The translations under genes and the position numbers were made by a program. The notes beneath the pieces are model-generated. The model ran no database searches and was not told the DNA's origin. It saw only the letters and a list, made by a program, of their open reading frames with translations. Of a stretch of 55,882 nt of DNA, positions 36,871 through 45,467 are shown in pieces. Source of the stretch: Flavobacterium sp. (lineage in GTDB: Bacteria; Bacteroidota; Bacteroidia; Flavobacteriales; Flavobacteriaceae); NCBI GenBank assembly GCA_016714905.1, contig JADKBW010000019.1, positions 1 to 55,882 of the forward strand. The letters are read 5' to 3'. Numbering within the stretch: the stretch's first letter is position 1; each line of letters opens with the position of its first letter.

Positions 36871-37305
36871 TTATTTTGCCAATATGGTTTTCATTTGACC
36901 CATTGCTATAATTTCACCATTAAACTTGGTAACCAAATCAACTAAAGTAATTCCGGCAAACTCATGTAAAATTGTTACCGTTGTTTGAATTTCACTATCA
37001 GTTTCTGGCAACTTAAAAATTGAGAGTTCTTTGATAGAACCGATGTAACCCGTTGGTGCTGTTTCTTTTTTTAAATAAAATTGGTACCCCGTATGTAAAG
37101 CTACGGATTGAGCCATATGCTCTACAATACCCGATTCAGTAAAAACATTATTTAAAACAAAAATATTATTTTTAGTCACTTTCAATCCTGAAGTAAGAGT
37201 TTCATTTGAATAAGAAAACATTTTATCGATCATTACAAAAGGAAACTTTTGTGGAATTAAATCTTCAACAAAATCTTTTTCAAATAATGGTAGGATTGTT
37301 TCCAT
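36871..37305 (-). CDS. Hotdog-fold dehydratase-like protein
   Basis: A 144-aa hotdog protein related to its downstream neighbour. The conserved start reads LIPQKFPFVMIDKMF, where the usual catalytic His is replaced by Gln, so it may be a non-catalytic partner of the adjacent dehydratase. A second half with IVEHMAQSVALHTGYQ fits the FabZ fold. It lies 6 bp after darB. Confidence 0.82.
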   Translation of the reverse strand: METILPLFEKDFVEDLIPQKFPFVMIDKMFSYSNETLTSGLKVTKNNIFVLNNVFTESGIVEHMAQSVALHTGYQFYLKKETAPTGYIGSIKELSIFKLPETDSEIQTTVTILHEFAGITLVDLVTKFNGEIIAMGQMKTILAK

Positions 37306-37311
37306 ATTGGT

Positions 37312-38445
37312 TTAGCAAACAGTCAAATAGGCATAGGCAAAAGAAAATCGGCCGCTTTCAGGTACAGATAACAAAATTTTATCTCCTTTTTTTAACTTAC
37401 CAGAATGCATCAACTCGTTTAAAGCTAAATAAATAGAAGCTGAACCTACATTCCCAACTTTAGCTAAATTCATAAACCATTTTTCTTTAGGCAGATCAAT
37501 TCCTTTTTCGAATAATGATTTTCGTAAATCATCTACAAAATAATGAGAAGATACATGAGGCAAGAAATAATCAATTTGATCAGAAGTAATATTGTTTTTG
37601 GCTAACGCATCATGCATGCTTTCTGCACCTTTCAATAAGATAAATTCATCGAGTAACTTAACATCTTGTTTTATAGCAAAAATTGATTCTTTTAACCATT
37701 GATCAGGGTGATAATCACTCCATGGCTTTATTTCTCCGTTTTCTAACTTATCACCTCCAGCATACATACACGCCTCTAATTCAAAAGCATATGAAAAAGC
37801 TTCCATCCATTCAATTTTGAGAGAAATAGGTCCACGTGGTTTATTTTCAACCAAAAAAGCTCCTGCACCATCAGACAACATCCAACGTAAAAAATCTTTT
37901 TTAAAAGCAATTATTGGTTGCTCTTCAAGATTTTTATAATTTGTGACTTCATGTTCATATTTTTCAGCCAATGCCCAAGTTGAAACTCGTTCGGAACCCG
38001 TACAAACAGCATTTTTTGTATTTCCTGATTTTACAGAAAGGTAGCCAAACTTTAAAGAGTTCATACCAGCACAACATACACCTGTTGATGAGTTTAATTC
38101 TATCGATTTGTTTTTCAACAAGCCATGAACCATAGCAGCATGAGAAGGCAAAAAATTATCTGGGGTTGAAGTTCCACAAGAAAGCAATTCCATATCAAGT
38201 GGTGTGAAATCAGCATCAAACAATTCCAATATTGCATTTCTTGTTAATTCTGCATTTGTGTGAGTACTATTTCCTTCTTTATCCAAAGCATAATAGCGAT
38301 TAATAATTTTATTATTTCGTAAAACTATTCTTTTTGCTTTTGATGCTGTATCATTTATGAGTCCCAAATAATCTTCCATCTCATCATTAGAAATGGCTTC
38401 ATTTGGTAGATATTTCCCAGTCTTTGTTATAAATACTTCAAACAT
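37312..38445 (-). CDS. darB: DarB: ketoacyl-ACP synthase III of dialkylresorcinol synthesis
   Basis: A 377-aa KAS III-family enzyme. The nucleophile Cys lies in NSSTGVCCAGMNSLKFG, and the late His/Asn region (FLPHVSSHYF) is present. It resembles DarB of flexirubin and dialkylresorcinol clusters, which condenses a beta-ketoacyl thioester with an enoyl or fatty acyl thioester to a cyclohexanedione precursor. It is directly followed upstream by the DarA gene, the invariant partner that aromatises the ring. Confidence 0.92.
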   Translation of the reverse strand: MFEVFITKTGKYLPNEAISNDEMEDYLGLINDTASKAKRIVLRNNKIINRYYALDKEGNSTHTNAELTRNAILELFDADFTPLDMELLSCGTSTPDNFLPSHAAMVHGLLKNKSIELNSSTGVCCAGMNSLKFGYLSVKSGNTKNAVCTGSERVSTWALAEKYEHEVTNYKNLEEQPIIAFKKDFLRWMLSDGAGAFLVENKPRGPISLKIEWMEAFSYAFELEACMYAGGDKLENGEIKPWSDYHPDQWLKESIFAIKQDVKLLDEFILLKGAESMHDALAKNNITSDQIDYFLPHVSSHYFVDDLRKSLFEKGIDLPKEKWFMNLAKVGNVGSASIYLALNELMHSGKLKKGDKILLSVPESGRFSFAYAYLTVC

Positions 38446-38461
38446 AATTTTCTTAAATCTT

Positions 38462-39363
38462 CTAAACCCCTTTATAATACTTGATTTCTTTTTCTATCTT
38501 ACTCTTTATAAATGGATATTTAAAGACGTGCAAGATATACACAATTGGCGATATTAACCAAATTGCAAGCAACAAATAAAGATTAAATGCTTTTAGCCAA
38601 GTTTTTCTTGATTTTTTCTTAGAAATAATTTGTTTTGCCCATTTAAGAAACAGTTTATTTGCAGTTTTGTCAACACTTACCAAATAGGAACTTATTCTTA
38701 CAGCATGATTGGAAATGAGTTCTGATTGCAGTTGTTGCAAAGAATTATTTAAAAGATGCCTTTGAATAATATCGCCAAATTTTGACGCTTGATTAATATC
38801 TCTTTCAGAGACACCTGGTAATGGAAAAATTCCTAAATATCTTTTCTTTACCCCTGAAAATAACCATTCAACTATTGTAATCACACTAATTAAATTTGGT
38901 GCTCTATCTACTAAAGCGATATTTCCAACCAAAATAGCGTTGTTGTAAAGCAACAATGATTTTACCTTTTCTTGTGCCATAACCCACATATTTCTCGAGC
39001 CATTTATAGTTACAACTGGGGTGTTATTAAATATCTTTTTTGCTTCTGTCGTTTTTAAAAATGAATTTATAGGAATTGAGGGCGATAAATACCAAACTTG
39101 ATAATGCAATAAAATTAAATCATACTTAACCGATGTGATTTCGATCGGTATAGGTTTCAAATCGACAGGAATCTGTAAAAATGATTCAGGAAACGCATCA
39201 AAAAAGACTCTTTATCCCATGGAAAAGGAAAGGGTTTTACGGGTTGAATTTCATGAAAAGTGACTGAAATATCGGCCGTATCTAACAGTGGCTGAGCAAT
39301 TTTTTTGGCAATTCTCTCTAGTTGACCAGACTGTGAATAATAAATTACTAGAACACTTTTCAT
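38462..39363 (-). CDS. darA: DarA: dialkylresorcinol-forming flavodoxin-like aromatase (frameshift at 39200-39205)
   Basis: The first frame has a flavodoxin-like start (KSVLVIYYSQSGQLERIAKKI) and the second a matching remainder (YDLILLHYQVWYLSPSIPINSFL, VTINGSRNMWVMAQEK, VTIVEWLFSGVKKRYLGIFPLPGVSE). They join at a six-A run (plus strand). One more base yields KESFFDAFPESFLQIPVDLK and a protein of about 300 aa, the usual DarA length. DarA converts the DarB product to 2,5-dialkylresorcinol. C-terminal hydrophobic segments suggest membrane association. As read here the gene is broken, but an assembly error is the most economical cause. Confidence 0.87.
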
Positions 39364-39412
39364 AACTTTATTGTGGATATAAATTTAACTAAAAAAAGGT
39401 GGTTGATTTTAG

Positions 39413-41067
39413 TTATTTTGATACTAAATCAATTAATTTTCTGGCTTTATCAGAACGTTTAACATGAACCCAATCTGGCCAAGTTGCTGGGTCTTCCGCT
39501 TCATAAATCCTAATTTTTTGATTTGAATCTTGAATCAGTAAATCGTCTTTATCACAATTTAAAATGTGGGATGCTGTTACGACTCCTGAATGCGTTGCTC
39601 CACCAACACCGTGCGATAGTGTGCTTGCTCCACACAAATAGAGATTTTCGATTTCTGACTTGTTCTTGTAAGAAAATGGACCTACTTGATTCAAAGTTTT
39701 TTCGGTCCCGTAGACATTTCCTTTGGTTGAATTGACATAGAATTCATTGGTTTTAGGTGTTCCTAATTCGACTTGAACTATGTGTTGTTTAGCGCCTGGA
39801 ATTATTTTTTCAACATTGTTTAAGAATTTAGCAATTACCTTTTCTTTGAAGGTCTTGTATGTCTCAGAATGGTAGTCGTTTTCGCCGTCAAAATTAGGCA
39901 AATTGTCGTAATTGATGTAGGTTACAATTTCAAAATTGTGATGTCTTCCGTTAAAACTCACCGGATCTTTAATAGTAGTACAACTTAAGAAAAAAGCAGG
40001 AAACTCATCGCCTTTCGTCACATCATTAGTCATTAAGTCGTCGAAATGAGCATCCATATTTTCATCTTTGAGCATCCAAAGATTGCCCGAATCGATACCA
40101 AATTGGGTCACATCCATATCTAAAGTCAGAAATAAAATCAGTGATGTAACGGAGTATTTTGTCTTTTCTAACTTTTTAATCAGATTTTTGCTCAGGTGTT
40201 CTTTACCCACTAGTTTCAAGTATGTGATTGAAGGATCGGCGTTGGAAACAATTGTTTTGGCAAAAGTTTTTGGCCATCTTTTAGTTGTATTCCAATGGCT
40301 TTATTGTTTTCCATAAGAATTTTTTCAACGCTTTGTTTAACGCGCACTTCACCACCATTTCGTTTAACACCATTGGTCATTGCTTTAACGATACCGCCAC
40401 CGCCACCCATCGGATAAAAACCACCATTAAAATAATGGCTCATCACCGAGCAATGCACCGGAAAACAAGCTCGATTGGGTGATAATCCGTGATCGCCACA
40501 TTGAATGTTTAAAACTGTTTTTAACATCTCATCTTTAATATGCCAACCAACTACTTTTTTTAAAGGGAATAATGCATATTTTCCAAAATTTTTGGTTCGA
40601 AACGGAACCGTAATTTTTTGCCACCATCCTTTTAATTTAGGCATAAGTTGCAATTCTATACTTACGTTTTGAACCAAGGTCAAGTATTTATTGATGTTCT
40701 TCTCTTCTTTTGGGTAACGTCTAGATAACGCCTTTTTAAAATTGTCTATTCCAGCCGGAATATTTATGGTTTCATCTCCTATTAAACAATGTTCATAAGC
40801 TTCAGGATTCATTCGAAAGAAGACCATATCATTTGCAATCCCAAGTCCACGATATAAATCATTGGTAGAATCACCTTCATCAATAAGTCCAACATAATGA
40901 ACTCCTGGACTAAATCGATGCCCGTTCAACATAAAACTATGGCTCCAACCTCCAGGCACATAATGTTGTTCGAGTACCACTACTTTTTGTCCAGCGCGCG
41001 CCAAACATATCGCCGTGGCTAAACCTCCTACTCCTGAACCAATAATAATTGTGTCGAAATTTTCCAT
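39413..41067 (-). CDS. CrtI-like FAD-dependent oxidoreductase, copy 2 (frameshift at 40267-40271)
   Basis: The N-terminal frame has the FAD motif TIIIGSGVGGLATAICLARAGQKVVVLEQH and a phytoene-desaturase-like core; the C-terminal frame has LYLCGASTLSHGVGGATHSGVV. Adding one base in a five-T run (plus strand) gives KDGQKTFAKTIVSNADPSIT, a typical stretch of this superfamily, and a protein of about 550 aa. I set the start at the ATG at 41067 (MENFDTII) over an upstream Met, since this opens the FAD motif directly. It lies next to darA and darB, so a role in the resorcinol branch or in polyene oxidation is possible. Confidence 0.82.
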
Positions 41068-41139
41068 ATTTGTTTTTGAAGTGTTGCTAAAATACAAATA
41101 AATGGAAAGTGTATAATAGTATTAATGTTTGTCTACTTT

Positions 41140-42015
41140 TTATAGTTTATTCCAAAAATCGAAATAATTAAACCATTGCAATGGATATTTTTTAATCATC
41201 ATCTCTACACTGCTAATGTACTCTTTTAACAAGCCTTTTTCATCGCGATGCTTTACTTTCGCTTCTCGTGCATACAGGTGATAATGCAGATTAGGTTCTT
41301 TCATCACATAAACAAAAACAACAGGAACTTTCAATCGAGAAGCGATTAAAAAGGGACCAGCAGGAAAATTTGCTTCTTCATTCAAAAGCTTGTCTGACAG
41401 GGCTTTAACGCCTTCAAAATAGCGGTCTCCGGTAAAGCAAACCAATTCGTTTCGTGCTAAAGCAGCATTAATCTCAAAAATGTGCGACAAGTCTTCTTTA
41501 ATAATAATGAATTTAATATTGGATTTTTTAGTAACCTTTTCTAGATATCTTTTAATATCAGAATGTTCCAGATCAGTAGTTACTAAATTAATATGTAAGT
41601 CGGCATTGAGTTCCCCAAAAAAATGTTCCGCTATTTCAAAATTTCCTATATGGGCACTAATTACAACTCCCCCTTTTTTTTCTTCAAGGAGTTTATATAA
41701 TAATTCAATACCATCAAATTCATAGGTAAATCCATTTTTCAATCCGGCAGAAATAGCAACTTTATCGATAATTGTTTGCCCAAAAGTAAAGTAACTTTTG
41801 TATCCCATCATTTTGGCTTTCCATTTAGAATACCCCAAACGCTGATGAAAATAATAGAAAATGGCCTTATTACTTTCTTTAAGAAATAGAAAGTAATATA
41901 AAGCCACGAAATAAAGGATGGCGTAGGCAAATTTGATTCCTACTTTTTTTATAAAAAAAACGAAAATTTTGTAACCAAGAACTGTACCTCTTGATTTACC
42001 ATCCCATTTTGCCAT
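41140..42015 (-). CDS. LpxL/HtrB-like lauroyl-type acyltransferase
   Basis: A 291-aa membrane-associated acyltransferase of the LPLAT/HtrB family, with an N-terminal transmembrane helix and the catalytic HxxxxE motif in ISAHIGNFEIAEHFFG, then LVCFTGDRYFEG and FPAGPFLIASRLKVPVVFVY. In aryl-polyene clusters such enzymes are thought to attach acyl or polyene groups to a lipid. Its start overlaps the stop of the ACP gene by one base (TAATG), consistent with use of that ACP as donor. Confidence 0.88.
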   Translation of the reverse strand: MAKWDGKSRGTVLGYKIFVFFIKKVGIKFAYAILYFVALYYFLFLKESNKAIFYYFHQRLGYSKWKAKMMGYKSYFTFGQTIIDKVAISAGLKNGFTYEFDGIELLYKLLEEKKGGVVISAHIGNFEIAEHFFGELNADLHINLVTTDLEHSDIKRYLEKVTKKSNIKFIIIKEDLSHIFEINAALARNELVCFTGDRYFEGVKALSDKLLNEEANFPAGPFLIASRLKVPVVFVYVMKEPNLHYHLYAREAKVKHRDEKGLLKEYISSVEMMIKKYPLQWFNYFDFWNKL

Positions 42016-42269
42016 TAAGCAACTTTGAGTTTAAGCTTGTTCTCAATTAGATCAAAAAAACTTTGAAAAGAATCAATTCCTACGAAATCGGCTTCTACTA
42101 ATTTAACTCCAAAATTTGATTCTATAGATACTACCAAATCTACATAATCCAAACTATCTAAACCAAGAGTGTCTTTTAAATTTGAATCTGGCTGAATAGC
42201 ATCTTCATCCACTTCAAATTCATCTGACATGAATTGAATCATTTTTTCAACGATTTCTTCTTTAGTCAT
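42015..42269 (-). CDS. Acyl carrier protein (pigment cluster, ACP 2)
   Basis: An 84-aa ACP with the phosphopantetheine Ser in DTLGLDSLDYVDLVVSIESNFG. It is coupled by TAATG to the LpxL-like acyltransferase and lies 4 bp after a ketosynthase, so it is probably the carrier in the late chain-building and transfer steps. It differs clearly from ACP 1 at 30.5 kb. Confidence 0.93.
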   Translation of the reverse strand: MTKEEIVEKMIQFMSDEFEVDEDAIQPDSNLKDTLGLDSLDYVDLVVSIESNFGVKLVEADFVGIDSFQSFFDLIENKLKLKVA

Positions 42270-42273
42270 AATT

Positions 42274-43482
42274 CTATATATACTTTTTAACTACTATTGC
42301 TGAATTTGTTCCTCCAAATCCAAAGGAATTCGACAAAAATAAATCAATTTTTTTATTTAAAGTGTTTTTAACCAAATTTAATTTAGAGGAATCTTCATCT
42401 GCATTTTCTAAATTAATATTAGGTGCTACAAAATCGTTTTGCATCATTAGTGTTGAATAGATAACTTCACTTGCTCCTGCCATCATCATTGATTTTGTTG
42501 AACTAATAAGCGGATTATTCTCTCCAAAGACTTCCAAAATGGCTTTGGCTTCATTAGCATCACCAACGGGGGTTGATGTAGCGTGTGCATTGATGTAATC
42601 GATTTGATTGGGTTGCACCTTTGCTTCGGCTAAAGCTCTTTTCATAGCTGTTGCGGGCCCTTCTACATTTGGCGTTGAAATATGTCCGCCGTTTGATGAA
42701 AATCCGTAACCTACAATCTCTGCAAAAATGGTTGCCCCACGTTTTATTGCCGAGTCGTAACTTTCTAAAATTAAGGTTGCACCGCCGCCGCTTGGCACTA
42801 AGCCATCTCGATTGGAATCGAAAGGGCGAGATGCTTTAGTTGGTTCGTTTTCACGTGGAGAAAAAACGCCCAAACCATCAAAACTACTCATGGCATATTT
42901 ATTTATTTCTTGCGCTCCACCACAAATTATGATATCTTGAAGTCCATTTTTTATCAAAAAATATCCCAACCCAATAGAATGTGAGCCACTGGCACAAGCT
43001 GCGCTAATAGTTAAATTGATACCTCTTATTTTAAATATCGTTGATAAATTCATGGTTATAGTTGAATTCATTGACTTGAAAATAGCCCCTGAACCAATTA
43101 AGGCAGTATCTTTTTTTTCTCTAATAATATCCGTAGATTCTATAATAGCTTTGGAAACACTATCATTTCCGTACATTATTCCAACTTCATTTTTTTCGAA
43201 AAAAGCGTCATCTATTCCAGCATGTTTTAAAGCTTCAATGGTTGCCATATAGGCATATTCTGTTTCTTCTCCTATGCTAATGCGTTGTCTTCGATTCAGA
43301 AATTCTTTTAAATCAGGTCTAGGAACCAATCCTGTTATTGCTGATTGAAAACCAAATGCTTTTCGTTCTTCGTCAAAAACGATTCCTGACTTTCCTTCAT
43401 ATAACGAATTCTTGACTTCCTCTAATGAAGTTCCGATGCAGGAATAAATTCCCATACCGGTAATTACAACTCTTCTATCCAT
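42274..43482 (-). CDS. FabB-like beta-ketoacyl-ACP synthase lacking the second catalytic His
   Basis: A 402-aa KAS I/II protein. The Cys motif (LTISAACASGSHSIGLG), first His (INAHATSTPVGD) and C-terminal NSFGFGGTNSAIVV are intact. The segment that normally reads STKxMTGHxxxxAGA is STKSMMMAGASEVIYS: about five residues, including the GH catalytic His, are absent, with no change of reading frame. Unlike the other breaks in this window this is a multiple-of-three loss. If real, condensation or malonyl-ACP decarboxylation should be impaired. FabG follows upstream by 14 bp, ACP 2 downstream by 4 bp. Confidence 0.88.
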   Translation of the reverse strand: MDRRVVITGMGIYSCIGTSLEEVKNSLYEGKSGIVFDEERKAFGFQSAITGLVPRPDLKEFLNRRQRISIGEETEYAYMATIEALKHAGIDDAFFEKNEVGIMYGNDSVSKAIIESTDIIREKKDTALIGSGAIFKSMNSTITMNLSTIFKIRGINLTISAACASGSHSIGLGYFLIKNGLQDIIICGGAQEINKYAMSSFDGLGVFSPRENEPTKASRPFDSNRDGLVPSGGGATLILESYDSAIKRGATIFAEIVGYGFSSNGGHISTPNVEGPATAMKRALAEAKVQPNQIDYINAHATSTPVGDANEAKAILEVFGENNPLISSTKSMMMAGASEVIYSTLMMQNDFVAPNINLENADEDSSKLNLVKNTLNKKIDLFLSNSFGFGGTNSAIVVKKYI

Positions 43483-43496
43483 TTTTATTTGCTGCT

Positions 43497-44228
43497 TTAT
43501 GAATAAATTCCTCCATTTATATTGATTACTTCGCCAGTGATATAGCTTGACTTTTTAGAAACCAAAAAACTCACTAAATCAGCTACTTCTTCAGCTTCGC
43601 CAAAACGATTTACGGGAATCATTTTTACCAGTTCTTTTTCATCCAATTGACTAGTCATATCCGTTCTAATAAATCCAGGAGCTACTGCATTTACGGTTAT
43701 ATTTCGCTTAGCGACTTCTTGTGCTAATGCTTTTGTCGCCGCTACTACTGCTCCTTTTGCAGCAGAGTAATTTGTTTGACCAGCTGTACCTTTTACACCA
43801 GAAACGGAAACCATATTCACTATGCGTCCGTATTTATTTCGTAGCATTTTTTGGATAAAGAAATTCGTAACATTAAAAAAACCATTTAAACTGGTATTTA
43901 CAACATTATTCCAATCTTCTGGACTCATCCACATGAAAAGTCCGTCACGAGTAATCCCAGCATTATTAACGATTACCTCTACAAGCGAATCAGGATTTGT
44001 CTCTTGCCATTTTGTTAATGCAGACTTTACATCTTCAAATACAGCGACATTAAACTGTATTGTTTCCGCAGTAGCTCCAAGAGCTATAACTTCTGCGCAT
44101 GTTTGTTCGGCTGCCTCTCTGTTGGATTGGTAATTGATTAAAATATGATAGTCAGTATCTGCTGCTAATTTTTTACAAATCGCACTTCCGATTCCTCTTG
44201 AACCGCCTGTAATCAATGCACATTTCAT
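43497..44228 (-). CDS. 3-oxoacyl-ACP reductase (FabG-like SDR)
   Basis: A 243-aa short-chain dehydrogenase. NADPH-binding motif GGSRGIGSAICKKL, NNAG, catalytic Ser (MVSVSG) and YxxxK (NYSAAKGAVVAATK), and the FabG-type ending FLVSKKSSYITGEVININGG are all seen. It would reduce 3-ketoacyl-ACP intermediates during polyene elongation. It is the cluster's only ketoreductase gene recognised. A possible internal promoter lies in the 108-bp gap before it. Confidence 0.93.
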   Translation of the reverse strand: MKCALITGGSRGIGSAICKKLAADTDYHILINYQSNREAAEQTCAEVIALGATAETIQFNVAVFEDVKSALTKWQETNPDSLVEVIVNNAGITRDGLFMWMSPEDWNNVVNTSLNGFFNVTNFFIQKMLRNKYGRIVNMVSVSGVKGTAGQTNYSAAKGAVVAATKALAQEVAKRNITVNAVAPGFIRTDMTSQLDEKELVKMIPVNRFGEAEEVADLVSFLVSKKSSYITGEVININGGIYS

Positions 44229-44285
44229 AACTATTGAATTATTAATTTATTTAGATGTTTGCGACTGATTTAAAAACTTTTTTCG

Positions 44286-44316
44286 CAAAGAAACAGAGAC
44301 ATAAACACAAGTGCAA
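44286..44316 (-). promoter_or_regulatory. Candidate internal promoter before the fabG-like gene
   Basis: On the minus strand TTG (44316-44314) and TTTCTTTG (44293-44286) are spaced by 20 nt, a one-mismatch fit to TTG-N17-23-TAnnTTTG. It lies in the 108-bp gap between the WG-repeat gene and fabG. It could start transcription of the core synthase genes. Confidence 0.35.
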
Positions 44317-44336
44317 TACGATAATTAACTTAAACT

Positions 44337-45449
44337 TTATTTCTTAAACAATTCTGCATTTTCAAACCATTGATTTCCTAAAACTTGACCGTCAGTCTTC
44401 AAAAAACCCCATCTTTTTTCATTTTTAACACGGGCTATTCCATTAACAAAACCTTTTTCGTCATCTTTAAAAATTCCAAAAACACCTCCAGCCGTAATAT
44501 CATATTGTGTTGGAATTACCAATTTGCCCGATTCATTTATGAAGCCCCACTTTTTATTTTTAATAGGCGCTAATCCGTCTTTACTGAAAATTTCAGCATC
44601 TTCATACGTTGGTTCGATGACTATTTTTCCTTGCAAATTAATATATCCCCATTTTTTACCAATGAAAACAGGTGCAAGATTTTTTACAAATGCTCTAGCT
44701 TTATCAAATTTTGGTTCAATAACCCAATTACCATTTAAATCAATAAATCCAATTTTATCATTTTTTTTGGCATACGTTAGATCTTGTGAATAGAAATCCC
44801 AAATCTTTTCTACTCCATCAATAGTTTTAAATTTTCCTGAAATAACTAACCCAAAAGCAGTTCCGTTTTTTGCCCAAGCTGTGTTTTTAAAATAGTTGCC
44901 TATTTCATCATAAATAATTTCAACAACTACTTTTCCAGTTTTATCAATAATTCCCCAACGTTCGTTATTTCTCACTCGAGCAAATCCGTCTTCGAATGAT
45001 TTAATTACATCATATTTGGGTTCTAAAACAACTATCATTTTAATATTAATTAAACCTATTTTATCCTTTTGCTTTATAAAAGCAACACCGTCTTCAAAAT
45101 CAAAGATCTTTTCGGAATCAGGCGAGGCTACTGTCTCTCCTTTCTTATTAATATAGAACCATTTATCATTTTTAAATACTACACAAAATTCACTATTAAA
45201 ATATTTTACTTTATTGAAAGTAGCTTGAATAGCCCAATCTCCTTTAGTATCTATAAAACCCCATAAACCATTTTCTTCAACCGCGGCTAGTCCTTCCGAA
45301 AAATCCTTAGCTGATTTAAATTTAGGTTGAATTACGAAATCACCATTCTTGGAAATATATCCAAATTTTTCTTCTTTTCTAACTAGTGCCAACTCCTGTG
45401 AGTTACTTAATTGTGTTAAAAACACAACAAAAATGAATAATTTTTTCAT
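44337..45449 (-). CDS. WG-repeat secreted protein
   Basis: A 370-aa protein with a signal peptide (MKKLFIFVVFLTQLSNSQ) and about a dozen tandem WG (KWGfid) beta-hairpin repeats such as GLWGFIDTKGDWAIQ, NERWGIIDKTGKVVV and KKWGYINLQGKIVI, each of about 25-35 residues and ending in a vIpPkyd-like segment. WG-repeat proteins are common in Bacteroidota and bacterial surfaces, but their role is unsettled. Its presence between the ammonia-lyase and FabG genes of the pigment operon is odd and suggests insertion or an unknown accessory role. Confidence 0.9.
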   Translation of the reverse strand: MKKLFIFVVFLTQLSNSQELALVRKEEKFGYISKNGDFVIQPKFKSAKDFSEGLAAVEENGLWGFIDTKGDWAIQATFNKVKYFNSEFCVVFKNDKWFYINKKGETVASPDSEKIFDFEDGVAFIKQKDKIGLINIKMIVVLEPKYDVIKSFEDGFARVRNNERWGIIDKTGKVVVEIIYDEIGNYFKNTAWAKNGTAFGLVISGKFKTIDGVEKIWDFYSQDLTYAKKNDKIGFIDLNGNWVIEPKFDKARAFVKNLAPVFIGKKWGYINLQGKIVIEPTYEDAEIFSKDGLAPIKNKKWGFINESGKLVIPTQYDITAGGVFGIFKDDEKGFVNGIARVKNEKRWGFLKTDGQVLGNQWFENAELFKK

Positions 45450-45467
45450 GGCTTTTTTTATTAGCAG

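Noticed and set aside
18274..41067. True pseudogenisation of the pigment cluster (loss of colour)
   Set aside because: The same one-base homopolymer changes occur in unrelated genes outside the cluster and repair cleanly, so sequence error is simpler; left open pending reads.
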